A DNA stretch of 64,000 bases from Ostrinia nubilalis (GCF_963855985.1 NC_087092.1:12958001-13022000); one strand, 5' to 3'; positions 9,796-19,897 are shown, counted from the stretch's first letter. The notes: generated by a model not told the origin, from the sequence alone. Made by a program: numbers and translations.

Positions 9796-11013
9796 ATGGT
9801 CCTAACGAGATCGCGTACAAATAGCCCGGCGCAAAGGCCTGGGACGTCCACGGAGACACCAGCTGCGGCTGAGGTGGAGATGATGGAATCACCAAGGGAG
9901 TCTACAGAGGTGCGTGACGCACCTGGTCCAGTGATGGCTCCTGCACAACCGGTGCCTGTCGTTATGACGGACAGTAAATTGGCGTTGTTGCTGTCCCAGA
10001 TTGGAAGCAGAGGTGCACCTGCAATGCAGTCTAACTTTGCTGCGTGCACACACCGATTCGATGGCAAGAAAAATGTCATCCCGTTCTTAGAAGCCATCGA
10101 GATCTACAAGGAAAGTGTTGCTATGACTGATGCTATGGCGATGCGTGGACTGCCGATGTTGCTGACAGACTTCGCTGCGGAGTGGTGGCAAGGTGTAAAA
10201 CATTCAGTTACGACATGGAGTGAGGCACTAGCATTATTGAGGAATACCTATGGACCAAGATTGCCCCCACACAAGATATATAAGGAATTGTTCCGGAGAG
10301 AGCAGGGTGATGAAAACACAGATGTTTTTGTGTGCAAGTCAAGAGCACTACTATCACAGTTGCCTGCTAATACTATACCAGAGGACCCTGTGCAGTTGGA
10401 TATGGTCTACGGGCTGCTGCACCGCCGTATTCGGAGACAAGTTGCCAGGACAAGCTTCTCATCCTTCCAGCAGCTGTTGGAGTTAGCACGTGTGGTGGAG
10501 GAGTTGGAAGAGGAGTGCCCAGCTGTTACCAAAACTGAGATTACTTCGTCTGAGATGCCAACTAGGAGTGAATCTCTACCTCAGGACCGAACCACAGAGA
10601 GAGATGCTGCTACAAATAGGAAGGCTAGGCTCCGTTGTAACTATTGTAAGCAATTCGGCCATATGAAAGATGAGTGCCAGAAAAGCCAACGGAAGAAGCA
10701 AAATGAGCAACTTGAGACAGAGCAAGAGGAGAGACCAGAATCTACAAAGCCAACTGTCACCTGTTTTGGTTGTGGTTTACCCGGAGTAATTAGATCTAAT
10801 TGTCCAAATTGTAAAAGTACTAAATCTGACTGTAATGTTAATTTACCAGCATTTGCTGCATTTAGTCCTAAACTTATTGATGTTTGTATGAGACCTAAGC
10901 TAGGTATTGAAATTTTGGGATTGCATTGTTCTGCCTTAGTGGACACTGGGGCAAAGCAATCAGTAGCAAGTGATAGCTTGTATAAAGTGTTGGTGGAAAA
11001 AGGAAAAGTTTGA
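9796..11013 (+). CDS. Gag plus start of protease, gypsy element A
   Basis: A 405-codon frame. A retrotransposon Gag domain (residues ~80-240, with AEWWQGVKHSVTTW and IYKELFRREQGDENT) is followed by a CCHC zinc knuckle, CNYCKQFGHMKDEC. A second Cys cluster, CFGCGLPGVIRSNCPNC, lacks the usual His. The frame then enters an aspartic protease with the active-site triplet in SALVDTGAKQS, and stops at TGA 11011-11013, partway through that domain. The rest of the protease is in another frame from about 10997. A one-base indel in the A-rich stretch just before the stop probably explains the break. Gag would form the particle and package RNA in an active relative. Confidence 0.88.
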   Translation: MVLTRSRTNSPAQRPGTSTETPAAAEVEMMESPRESTEVRDAPGPVMAPAQPVPVVMTDSKLALLLSQIGSRGAPAMQSNFAACTHRFDGKKNVIPFLEAIEIYKESVAMTDAMAMRGLPMLLTDFAAEWWQGVKHSVTTWSEALALLRNTYGPRLPPHKIYKELFRREQGDENTDVFVCKSRALLSQLPANTIPEDPVQLDMVYGLLHRRIRRQVARTSFSSFQQLLELARVVEELEEECPAVTKTEITSSEMPTRSESLPQDRTTERDAATNRKARLRCNYCKQFGHMKDECQKSQRKKQNEQLETEQEERPESTKPTVTCFGCGLPGVIRSNCPNCKSTKSDCNVNLPAFAAFSPKLIDVCMRPKLGIEILGLHCSALVDTGAKQSVASDSLYKVLVEKGKV

Positions 11014-11506
11014 TACAGTTAAATTGTTTATTAGTTTAGCTGATGGCTCTAAACAATGTAGAATTGTTAAAACTGCAAAAGTAAATGTAAAAGTTCATGC
11101 AGTTGTAGTACCTACCTTATTTATTGTAATACCAGGTGCTACAGACTCTCTACTCGGTATGGATTTTATTCAGGATTCTGGCATGATACTGAACTTTAGA
11201 CAGAATTGTTATTCTTTTAGATCTCATCCTATGTCTTACCAGCTGAGGTATGAAACTGAGGACCCTGTTGGGGCCTGTGCTGCGGTTTCACCTGCTGTGG
11301 ACCTCCGCGGCAAGGAAGGTGAGTTGTTGGAGGCTGCTGACCGGGAGTTGTTGAAGAAGCTCCGGTGTGACAAGGGCATCTTCAAGCGAGGGGGAGCCCC
11401 CACGACATCTGCTGTCCAGCATATAGGTACAGGTGAGAATGTCCCTGTAACCATACCACCTTACCATGTTTCTCCCGTAAAGAAGAGGTCAGGAAGAAGG
11501 ATCTGA
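10997..11506 (+). pseudogene. Protease remainder and start of reverse transcriptase, frame-shifted
   Basis: This frame, +1 to gag, carries the rest of the aspartic protease, including the conserved DSLLGMDFIQDSG. It then has the linker typical of the reverse transcriptase N-terminus (GGAPTTSAVQHIGTGENVP, IPPYHVSP) and stops at 11504-11506. The catalytic palm with its Asp residues is absent, so no polymerase can be made from it. Confidence 0.8.
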
Positions 11507-12056
11507 GACATGTTATCTCCGCTAAAGGTACAGTAACTGACCCATCCAGGATTAAGGAAATTTTGCAGCAGAAACCCCCTAAAAATGTGAACGAATGAAG
11601 GCCCTAGCCTTCGATTAATTAAAGTTGAATATGCCCCAGGTAGGATCAATGTTGAGCTGATAATGTCAGTCATCCTACTGATTCAACATTTACTATTTAT
11701 AATATTATGTGTCCGGTAATAGACTTACCTCCCCTGAAGCATGTCGCACGGTGGATGCTGATGAAGCTCGGAGACCTGGACCTGGCATCATTAGAGATCA
11801 GGTATTACTCACCACTCACGCCCCCAGTCCTGCTGCTCGCGGCGTCACCCATAAGTTCTGTTCTCGTCGAGAAGGCCGTTAAGGCCCTGGTAAGGTCATT
11901 AGTCCGACCACTTATGAGGTAATAGGTAGAGTCGGTTAAAGGTCGGTATCATGCCGAAGCCATTGTCCCTTATCATGGTCCGGGAGAGTTTATGGTAGTT
12001 CAGCATAGGAAGGCCAACCCACCTACGGGACGTTCAGGTGTGTTGGAGGGGGAGTC
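11507..12056 (+). pseudogene. Fragmented pol remnants (RT thumb, RNase H end, integrase end)
   Basis: Short stretches in shifting frames match pieces of gypsy pol. Around 11512-11595, HVISAKGTVTDPSRIKEIL and KPPKNVNE are the thumb/connection. Around 11612-11656, LIKVEYAPGRINV is the RNase H end. Around 11796-11875, DQVLLTTHAPSPAARGV is the integrase C-terminal part, and around 11941-12056 GRYHAEAIVPYHGPGEF runs on into the 3' LTR, where a TAG lies. Everything between was lost in at least two or three separate deletions. Confidence 0.75.
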
Positions 12057-12296
12057 TATAGCAAACCTGCCTAGAGCGCCACCTATCGGCGTGTAGTTAG
12101 ACTAAATTTTAAAAATTATTTTGTCTATGGCAATGTAAGCTAGTTGTCTTCTCTCTGGCCACCCGGCACATGTAGATGTATTGTAACAGCACCGTAATGT
12201 ATTTTATAATCGTCAAGAGTCGTCAAGCAAGAGTGGAGTAAACTTGATTCACAGGCTTTCTGGACTTTTAATTCGGGCCCTTTCAAGATCCCTATA
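12057..12296 (+). repeat. 3' LTR of gypsy element A
   Basis: A 240-base copy of 8921-9159, starting TATAG after a purine-rich tract and ending CTATA before CTAG (12297-12300, target duplication). It lies in the same orientation as the gene starting at 12528, with 231 bases between, so transcription from the LTR could run into that gene. Confidence 0.9.
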
Positions 12297-12527
12297 CTAG
12301 CTTGTAATTATCAAATGCTTAAACTAATGAGTAATAGATTAGAAAAGGGACAACAAAACGTGACTCATTATTCATTAGTTATCTTAGGATAGATAATGAC
12401 ACGGAGTGCGCGTTTATGACATTTCGTCAGTGACCTGCAGCTTATTTTAAATTCAGTTGCGTTCAAACGCGAACCGAAGTCGTACCGCGTCCGCGTTGCT
12501 CAGTTGCTATACATAAATATTTTCATA
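12297..12527 (+). promoter_or_regulatory. Promoter of the 12528 gene, duplicated upstream of the 23636 gene
   Basis: Blocks shared with 23411-23635 in the same order: TGTAATTATC, TCTTAGGATAG (12383), GACATTTCGTC (12418) and an arthropod initiator TCAGT (12453-12457, TTCAGTTGCGT). No TATA box is evident. The 5' UTR would be about 75 bases. The gypsy A insertion point is at the outer edge of this shared block. Confidence 0.6.
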
Positions 12528-13796
12528 ATGGTGAAATTAACTCGTGTGTTGCTTTTCGCATTTCTAGTGTTAGCTGCATTGGGACCTATAAGTGGTCGAA
12601 AGTCTGGTGCAAGTAAAAGTCGCGGAAGACAACCTATCAAGCCACGCCCTGGAATCTCAAATCGTCCCAGTAGACCTTCGCGTCCATCACCACGTGGCAG
12701 TCACGATTTAATAATGTCAGAACGTCAACATATCTCTCATTCTCCTCCAGTTAAAGTAAAATCAACCACTCATAAAGTACCATCAACTCCACCTAGCGGC
12801 AAACATTCTGGAGGACGTTCATCAAGCACTCCTAAAGTACCTGCGGGTCATGTATCAGCAGGAACTCAAAGACCATCGACAACAGTAAAACCAAGACATA
12901 CAACTCCACCTACACGGAACGATATAAAGAAGCAAGAAATTTCAATTAATAAGAATACTAAGCATATCACTATCAACCGCATCTACAACTACGCTCCACC
13001 GAAAGAAATTAGTTATGCAGAAAGGCCTGGACAACGACCGGTTTCTTATCCAGTTTACCATGAAACGCCGCCGACCTACGTATATCAATACAAAGAATCA
13101 GGAAGTAAATACGGTACTTTACTTGCTGGCTTAGCGCTTTTGAACCTTGGAGCTCAAGCTGCTGCAGCTACTCGTACCATTTCCGCCGCTAGCCAGAAAC
13201 CAGCCAAAGATTCAAGAGATTCAATAGAAAGAGCTAGTTCAAACTATAAGCCACAGGCTGGCGAATACTGTAAATTCGGCGTAAGGAAAGACAATGGTGA
13301 TTATGACGAAACCAAAATCGATTGTCTATTGATAACAAGTTTTATATTAGAAAGTCAGAAACCGACAGCACCGGCTGGTGGCACTAACACGACGGTTGTC
13401 ACCATCAGTACGAATGTCACAGTTGTGAACATAACAAACGGCGTAGTGGAAAAGACCACGACTCCGGAACCGCTTGTTTTGTACCAAATGTTGGCGAATG
13501 GTACTCTTGTTCCTGTGAATGTTACTCTTCCCGAGGCAGAAAATACAACAGCTGTTAATACTACAGACGCATCGAATGGCAGTGTGGCGTCATCGGTAAT
13601 CGTAACGACAACAACGACTAATACAACAGTGACGAATGCTGTTGACGTGAAAGAGAAGGAGATTCAGGTAACGCCGGGGATGAAATGCTTTGTCATGAGA
13701 CATACGCCGACCTCATACATGAAAAAGCCAGTGCCCTGTGACTTGCTGCAATCCTACGCCGATCAGTCCCTCAAGAAAAACTCAGCCGCTAAATAA
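12528..13796 (+). CDS. Secreted four-Cys-module glycoprotein lacking a GPI tail
   Basis: The ATG at 12528 opens a 422-aa protein with a signal peptide (MVKLTRVLLFAFLVLAALGP). The open frame extends back to a TTG at 12504, but that is not needed. Residues ~24-150 are Pro/Lys/Arg/Thr/Ser-rich, unlike the Gly repeats of the paralog at 23636. From APGQRPVSY-like residues on, the two are closely similar: conserved hydrophobic segment SGSKYGTLLAGLALLNLG, Cys pair CKFGVRKDNGDYDETKIDC, nine N-glycosylation sites, second Cys pair from CFVMRHTPT to VPCDLL. The paralog continues into a hydrophobic tail; this one stops with AAK at a TAA (13794-13796), and the decayed tail is still visible in the 3' UTR. 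It should therefore be released rather than membrane-anchored. AATAAA lies at 13989-13994. Function unknown. Confidence 0.85.
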   Translation: MVKLTRVLLFAFLVLAALGPISGRKSGASKSRGRQPIKPRPGISNRPSRPSRPSPRGSHDLIMSERQHISHSPPVKVKSTTHKVPSTPPSGKHSGGRSSSTPKVPAGHVSAGTQRPSTTVKPRHTTPPTRNDIKKQEISINKNTKHITINRIYNYAPPKEISYAERPGQRPVSYPVYHETPPTYVYQYKESGSKYGTLLAGLALLNLGAQAAAATRTISAASQKPAKDSRDSIERASSNYKPQAGEYCKFGVRKDNGDYDETKIDCLLITSFILESQKPTAPAGGTNTTVVTISTNVTVVNITNGVVEKTTTPEPLVLYQMLANGTLVPVNVTLPEAENTTAVNTTDASNGSVASSVIVTTTTTNTTVTNAVDVKEKEIQVTPGMKCFVMRHTPTSYMKKPVPCDLLQSYADQSLKKNSAAK

Positions 13797-15190
13797 AAAT
13801 ACAATGCTGTGAGCTGGCGTTGCTCTCATATTTTACTAATACATTATGTGAATAGTGCCAACATCTATATTATAAGTGTGAGTGATACGATATTTATTGT
13901 GCGAACTATTGGAAGCTTTAGTTGGTAGTTCATTGCGTCTATTTTTGTGTTTGCAAGCTGTTTGAGATAACAGCAATTATTATTATGTAATAAAAAGCGT
14001 CTGATCAAAAATTTAAACTGTTATTTTTATTTTTACAAATTCCTGAATTAACACAGCTCTCTCAATATGTACAGACGACTGCACATCAGACTACCCATTT
14101 TTGTTCCAAATTCGCATCTATTACGACTGCATAAGATCCCACAGTGACCCAGAGTGACACCTTGACGTGCCTTCGTCTGTACATCTAATCACAGCTCTAA
14201 GAAGTCTCTTAGGGTCTACTGAGTAGTCAGTATTGCAGTAAATATGATTCATTGCATAGAAATGCACAACATTTTAAAAGGCACCCGAAATGCATCGTCC
14301 TGGGTGCGCGCTTCGGCCGCCTGATAAGATAAGTCCCTCATTAGTTTCTAATCATAACCCTAATGAGTGTTTTTCAACGATAATAATCTAAAAGCCAAAT
14401 GAGGCAGCTCTTCCGCCTTTACAACCGAACTGGACTTTCATTGCTATAATATTATTATTAACAAAGGGGCATCATCTTAACCATTTGTAATTTTGATAAT
14501 GGTATAGGATAGATTCTATATTTGACTATTTTTGAGAAAATACTATTTTGTCTATCATACAATCTATCAGGATAAATGGAGAGCTCTTCAAACAACTTTA
14601 AGAGATGGTTGGAGAAGAACGACGTCGTAGTCCGGAAAAATCAGATGCAAAATCACCGTTTCATTACACTTTTTTTCAAGTCATTTTAGTGGATAGGAAG
14701 GTCGGATGGATTAGTTAGACATAAAAATTCCGGCTGGGCTTAACTATACTCGGCGCAAAGACTCGTGGCAGGCGGTGTGTAATAATAAAACAGTGTCAGA
14801 ATACCTATCACGTTTTCTCTCGCACTCACACTGGTTATGGGTGACGTCACGCATGATGGGCATAACGTTGTTGTAATAATTAAAAATATTGGCGAGTGTG
14901 CCTCTTTGTTTCAAAAATTACTTATGGCCCCGCTCACCACGAGTCTTTGTGTCTGCCACGAGTCACTGTTAATGATCTTTTATTTTGCTTTAGGGAGACT
15001 TTTATACGAGATAATTTATTTATGAGATAACATTACATTCTGTGTAATGGAGAATAGTTTAATCATAGTTATTACGTATATATCTATCTAGTCATACTAC
15101 ATTACAATAAATTTATAATTTATTTTATAATATGTAGTGGTTTCGGGTAAAGATATGAATAGTAATGCAACATTGCCAAGATTGTAAAAA
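13797..15190. other. 3' UTR and intergenic sequence
   Basis: Contains the polyadenylation signal of the upstream gene (13989-13994). The first ~60 bases align with the coding tail of the paralogous gene, and AATAGTGCCAACAT matches its 3' UTR. Beyond that I see nothing recognisable. Confidence 0.5.
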
Positions 15191-15405
15191 CAACTAGTTC
15201 AATCAATTTCCGCTAGGTGACACTGCGTTCGCATCTTGGTGGTCTTTTTATGAGTAAACATGCAGACAATGGTCGTCTCTGTTTGTTGTATATTCAAAGA
15301 AAGAGATAAGACTACTATGATGACCATGAAGAATCCTTGCAAAATGTGCTGGTGACGGCTGACGCTGACGTATTTTCCCATCTGAAGGCGATGCAGGTTA
15401 ACATA
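15191..15405 (+). repeat. Left half of the duplicated upstream block, split by gypsy B
   Basis: Matches 7951-8175 from CAACTAGTTC to GCGATGCAGG and TCAAGAT/TTAACAT. The matching sequence resumes at 23076 after the retrotransposon. The paralog at about 8158-8165 shows the uninterrupted site. Confidence 0.65.
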
Positions 15406-16750
15406 TGTACCATCCTTCTAGATATGACGGTAACAAAATCTATATAAGAGAGAAAAAAAGGAAACAAAAGAAGTTGCTAAATCTATTTATTAATTAATTT
15501 AATTCTCAGGGAGTGAGTTCCTAAAATTAGTCTCAACCGACGCACTACTAAAGTCTCTAAAATCCAACCGCACTGTCCTTGGTTCGCTCGTAGTGGCAGC
15601 AGCGACAAGCAACGCTTGCCACGTCAGGTTCGGCGTCGCGGGGCAGGCGACAGACGATGGTCGCACCGCAGCGGTTCTCTTGACGGAGGAAGGAGCCCTG
15701 TAATCCACGTCATCGGTCGTTTTATTGAATGTCCGATTTTATAGTTTAGCTGCGACATCAGCTTTAAAGCGAAGCAGGGGAAAGATTTGTGCAAGAAATA
15801 GTAATTAATGATGCGGCAGCCAAACAAAATCAACTTTAAAAATAAATAATTCATTTTATCCACTAATACTGAGACTATAAGAATTTACTAAGTAGGTACT
15901 GAACTACTGAGTAAATATTTCACATTTGTTTGTGTAATATTCCTATTTTTAAGTACTAAAGTTATTTAATAATCAGCTTAACTAATTAAAGTAATCTATG
16001 GTAATAGTTAACAATATAATTTACAATTAAATAAAGTTTCTAAGGTGACATGCACAATTCGATGACCATCGAAGGTCAAAGGTCATGTCAGGAACCATTT
16101 TGACTTATGCCTATGTGCGTAAAATAAAAGAGGATTCTGCATAGAACGTTTCAATACATACGTTTACCAATTAATAGGAGTAATAAAAATAATTAAATAC
16201 GCACTACTCATGCGAGCACTAAAATCTTATATCTACGTAAGCACTTACCTACTAGGCAACTAGTTAAGCACTAAAACTAGGTGGGATAGGTATTAAAATT
16301 AATTACAACACTCACCCGAGACTGGGGAAGCACAACAAGTAATTTAAATAAATCGATAAGTATTAGGAAGTTCGACCTCGTGGATCGCGAGTAATATTTT
16401 TCTAAGCGAGGTGTACGTCCGTGCGTTTAGAAGCTTCGCAGGGACTGCGAGTGACATAAGCGCCGAGCCGAGCCGGTCGTAAGTTGCTCCCGTGCATTGA
16501 ATGCATAGGAAGCGTTCACTCACAAGGTCATAATCTGACGTTCACTGAGCGCGCAATCCAAATAATTTAAATAACATCTTTGCGCTCGCGCCGGACTAAG
16601 CTTACAATATGTACAGTTTTAGTTGTTAAATTCAATGTAAATATAGTTAATAAGATATATTTGTTTTATATTTGTTTAGTTTTTAAGTAGTTTTGAGTTT
16701 TAAGTTAAGTTGTAATAGTTTTAAGTTGAGTAATTTAACGAGCCGTTACA
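15406..16750 (-). repeat. 3' LTR of gypsy element B
   Basis: 1,345 bases, read on the minus strand as TGTAAC...GGTACA. It has the same length as 21731-23075, and I see no differences between the two by eye. Two small frames (69 and 79 codons) occur identically in both and are not genes. It is flanked on the outside by CATA (15402-15405), repeated at 23076-23079. Confidence 0.93.
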
Positions 16751-16813
16751 TACCCCCCTTTTTAGGTTAGGATTTTTCTTGTAAAATCCGCTTGCCTAAG
16801 GGTACTACGAAAT

Positions 16814-19800
16814 CTAAGTCAACTTGAAGTCCTTGACATGCCAAGTTCCTAAATTGTTACCTGCCATATCCTGAAGCTCATAAACTAGTTTAGATTTTTT
16901 TCCTATAATCTTACACTTGATAAATTTGGGGGCTAACTTTTTAGAAAATCTATTATCTTTATCGCTTTGATAAAATGTTTTTCTCCAGACGATATCACCA
17001 ACGTTAAAGTCAACATTCTTGCGTCGCAAGTCATAATTTGTGCTGTTCCTAGAGTGAGCTTTCACAAGTGATAGTTGAACTTTGTCAAATATTTTGTGCA
17101 AAGCTCCTAAGTTTTCCGCGTAACTATCACGAGGTGCAAATGTGATTTGATTTTCTAAGTCTGAATCAACGTAATGAGAACCACAGGATATTAACTCTCT
17201 GCCAAAAACCAAGAATGAAGGTGTATAACCAGTCACTTCATTTACAGCACTGTTGAGGGCAAATTGGATTTTAGGAATGTTTGTATCCCAGACTCTATGA
17301 TCACGCTCAATAAAGGAAGAAACTGATGTCATTATGGTTTTATTATAACGTTCAACAGTATTTACTTGTGGTGTATATAAAGGTGTATAAAAAATATTAG
17401 GAATATTATAGTATTTAAATAAATTTTTCAAAATATTACTAACAAACTGTTTCCCGTTGTCCATAATAATAGTACTAGGGATACCGTGAACCAGGAAAAC
17501 GTTATCCTCTATAATTTTAGCAATTATTTCGGCCGTAGCACGGCGTATGGGAAAAAGCATACAGTACTTAGAGAAGCAACAAGTAATAACGAGCAAAAAT
17601 GTATTTTGCTTCCTGGACACAGGCAGTGGTCCTACCAAATCTATGCTTAGCATTTGGAATGGTCGACAGCAGTCTTTAGGTCTACCCATTACGCCAAGTG
17701 TAGGGTGGTTGGGATGTTTGCGAGAGAGACAAACATCACAACTAGTGACAAATTTAGCAACATCCTGATGCATATTTGGCCAAAAATATTTCAAGCTAAT
17801 ACGTTTATGGGTTTTGAAAATTCCGAAGTGACCAGAACTAGGTTCGGAATGATTTTTCGTAATAATGTCATTTCTGAATTCTGAGGGAACCACCTCCTTC
17901 CATTCAAATTCACGTGTAAGAGGGTTTAGAGATTTCATGAAGCGAAACAGTTTACCATTTTCGACGCGATAATTTAAAAATGATGTTGGAGATTTGAGAC
18001 AACCATTAAAAATTTTCAAAAACCAGGTGTCGTTAGTGTTTTGAAAGTTATTGTCGACTACATTAATAGCAGAGACAGGAACAGAACGTGATAGACTATC
18101 CGGAACTACATTTTCGGAACCTTTTCGGTGTTTGATGTCAAAATTGTAAGCAGATAGACGTACTCCCCACCTAGCTAATCGCCCAGTTGGGTTGTTAAGG
18201 TTTAAGAACCATTTGAGGGAAGAATGGTCTGTGAATACAGTGAACTTAAGACCATTTTCCAAGTAACAACGCCAATGTTCAATTGCGGTGAGTACGGCTA
18301 ATGCTTCGCGTTCAGTTGCGCTATAATTGCGTTCTGGTTTCGATAGCGACTTGCTCATATACGCTATCACTTTTTCACGTCCGTCTAAAGTTTGAGACAA
18401 CACCGCTCCAATACCGTAGTCACTAGCATCGGTGTGTACTTCAAAGGGTTGGTCATAGTCAGGACAAGAAAGAATAGGTGTAGAGGAGAGGCATTTTTTT
18501 AGTTGTTTAAATGCTAGGTCTGCCTCAGAAGACCATACAAAAGGAGGGGCGTTTTTGCCTTGTGAGGTCAACTTATTTAAAGGATTAGCTAAGGTACTGA
18601 AGTTTTCGATAAACCTACGGTACCAGGAGGCGGTGCCCAGGAATCGCCTAACTTCTTTTCGATTCGTGGGTGTGGGGTAGTTAACGATTGCCTCAACTTT
18701 TTCAGGATCAGCCTGCAAACCGTTTGAGTCCACCACGTAGCCCAGATACTTAAGCTGGTTCCTAAAAAATTGACACTTAGAAAAATTTATTGTTAAGTTG
18801 GCAGTTTTTAATTTATCGAGAACTCTTGATAATAAAGATAAGTGTTGTTCAAAGGTGTTAGACGCAATGATGACGTCATCAATAAAAACGAAGACTCTAT
18901 GCTCAAATTCGGGACCATAAAAGAGAGTATCGACTAGCCTTTGCTGGGTGGCCGGAGCATTAGTCAGTCCGAACGCCATGGCCTTAAATTGAAACGTGCC
19001 GCGTGAGGGAATATAGAAAGCAGTTTTCTGTCTGTCCTCTTCTCTAATCAAAATTTGCCAAAAACTTTTAGAGAGGTCAATACTAGAGAGGTATCGAGCG
19101 TCGCGGAGATTATCTAAAATTTCTGCCATGTACGGTAGACTGTACGCATCTTTTTTTGTTACTGCATTGAGTTTTCTACTGTCCAGACAGAATCGCAGCT
19201 CGCCATTCTTTTTCGGCGTTAAGAGAACTGGGGACGACCATGGGCTCTCGCATGGTTCCACTACGTCTTCCTTTAACATGTCATCCAATTGCTCGACTAG
19301 TATGCGTTGCTTCTCCGGAGACATCCTATAATACCGTTGACGAATGGGGGCGGCATCCCCAGTGTCAATTGGATGAGTAATTAGAGAAGTACGCCCTAAA
19401 CCACGTTTTTCGTAGGAGATGTCGTGAAACAGTGAAATGACATGATCTGCCAGATTTTTTTGATTGCCCGATAAATGGTCGTACGAGCAAAGGTTATTAG
19501 ATCCAGAGTTGTTATCGGTAGTAGTAACAGTTACAATTTTATCGGTGTCTTTATAATATAGGATATGGTCAATATGTTTGGGAAATAAGCCAAATACCCT
19601 CCAGAAGTCCATTCCCAATATAAAAGAGTGTTTTATGTTTGGGACTACGTAGGCTTTAAGAGTGTGAGTTTGTCCGTAAAAACTCACTGGAAGGTAGATG
19701 ATTCCTAAAGAACTCAGTTTCTCGCCACCAGCCGTAACAAACTTAGAAGTGTCAGGTTGTTGAAGTTCATGACCAGCTTTTAAGAGGGATTCATGACATC

Positions 19801-19897
19801 CATTTCCAAGAATTGTGGTGGAAGAACCGGTATCCAACAAGCCAATTAGTGGTTTGCCATTAATAGAAACAGATACATAGGGTCTGGATACATTCAT
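16814..19897 (-). CDS. pol: Pol polyprotein (protease, RT, RNase H, integrase), gypsy element B
   Basis: 1,027 codons from the first Met; the frame stays open upstream to about 20065, overlapping the end of gag, so it is probably made by -1 frameshifting rather than from this Met. Domains, numbered from the Met: aspartic protease with LLDTGSS (DTG 22-24) and FILGMDF; reverse transcriptase ~190-420 with catalytic D274 and FIDD at 338-341; RNase H ~485-605 with D490, E531, D557 and D600; integrase zinc finger H683/H690/C720/C723; DDE core D753, D813, E849 with the usual 35-residue D-E spacing; basic C-terminal part from ~960. The order RT-RNase H-integrase defines Ty3/gypsy (Metaviridae). It copies the RNA to DNA and inserts it into the genome. 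Confidence 0.95.
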   Translation of the reverse strand: MNVSRPYVSVSINGKPLIGLLDTGSSTTILGNGCHESLLKAGHELQQPDTSKFVTAGGEKLSSLGIIYLPVSFYGQTHTLKAYVVPNIKHSFILGMDFWRVFGLFPKHIDHILYYKDTDKIVTVTTTDNNSGSNNLCSYDHLSGNQKNLADHVISLFHDISYEKRGLGRTSLITHPIDTGDAAPIRQRYYRMSPEKQRILVEQLDDMLKEDVVEPCESPWSSPVLLTPKKNGELRFCLDSRKLNAVTKKDAYSLPYMAEILDNLRDARYLSSIDLSKSFWQILIREEDRQKTAFYIPSRGTFQFKAMAFGLTNAPATQQRLVDTLFYGPEFEHRVFVFIDDVIIASNTFEQHLSLLSRVLDKLKTANLTINFSKCQFFRNQLKYLGYVVDSNGLQADPEKVEAIVNYPTPTNRKEVRRFLGTASWYRRFIENFSTLANPLNKLTSQGKNAPPFVWSSEADLAFKQLKKCLSSTPILSCPDYDQPFEVHTDASDYGIGAVLSQTLDGREKVIAYMSKSLSKPERNYSATEREALAVLTAIEHWRCYLENGLKFTVFTDHSSLKWFLNLNNPTGRLARWGVRLSAYNFDIKHRKGSENVVPDSLSRSVPVSAINVVDNNFQNTNDTWFLKIFNGCLKSPTSFLNYRVENGKLFRFMKSLNPLTREFEWKEVVPSEFRNDIITKNHSEPSSGHFGIFKTHKRISLKYFWPNMHQDVAKFVTSCDVCLSRKHPNHPTLGVMGRPKDCCRPFQMLSIDLVGPLPVSRKQNTFLLVITCCFSKYCMLFPIRRATAEIIAKIIEDNVFLVHGIPSTIIMDNGKQFVSNILKNLFKYYNIPNIFYTPLYTPQVNTVERYNKTIMTSVSSFIERDHRVWDTNIPKIQFALNSAVNEVTGYTPSFLVFGRELISCGSHYVDSDLENQITFAPRDSYAENLGALHKIFDKVQLSLVKAHSRNSTNYDLRRKNVDFNVGDIVWRKTFYQSDKDNRFSKKLAPKFIKCKIIGKKSKLVYELQDMAGNNLGTWHVKDFKLT

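Larger units (their letters stand above)
8921..12296 (+). mobile_element. Internally deleted Ty3/gypsy LTR retrotransposon (element A)
   Basis: In order: 5' LTR, primer-binding site, leader, gag, protease, broken pol remnants, polypurine tract (12044-12054, GTGTTGGAGGGGGAG context), 3' LTR. The primer-binding site at 9164-9187 begins TGGCTGCCCAACGTGACGCC and resembles the complement of a tRNA-Lys 3' end with mismatches. Gag is full-length. The reverse transcriptase palm, most of RNase H and most of the integrase are missing. It is a dead or non-autonomous copy, lying in sense orientation about 230 bases upstream of the next gene's ATG. Confidence 0.9.

Noticed and set aside
15499..15863. 69- and 79-codon frames in the gypsy B LTRs
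   Set aside because: They occur identically in both LTRs and overlap each other; chance frames in repeated DNA.
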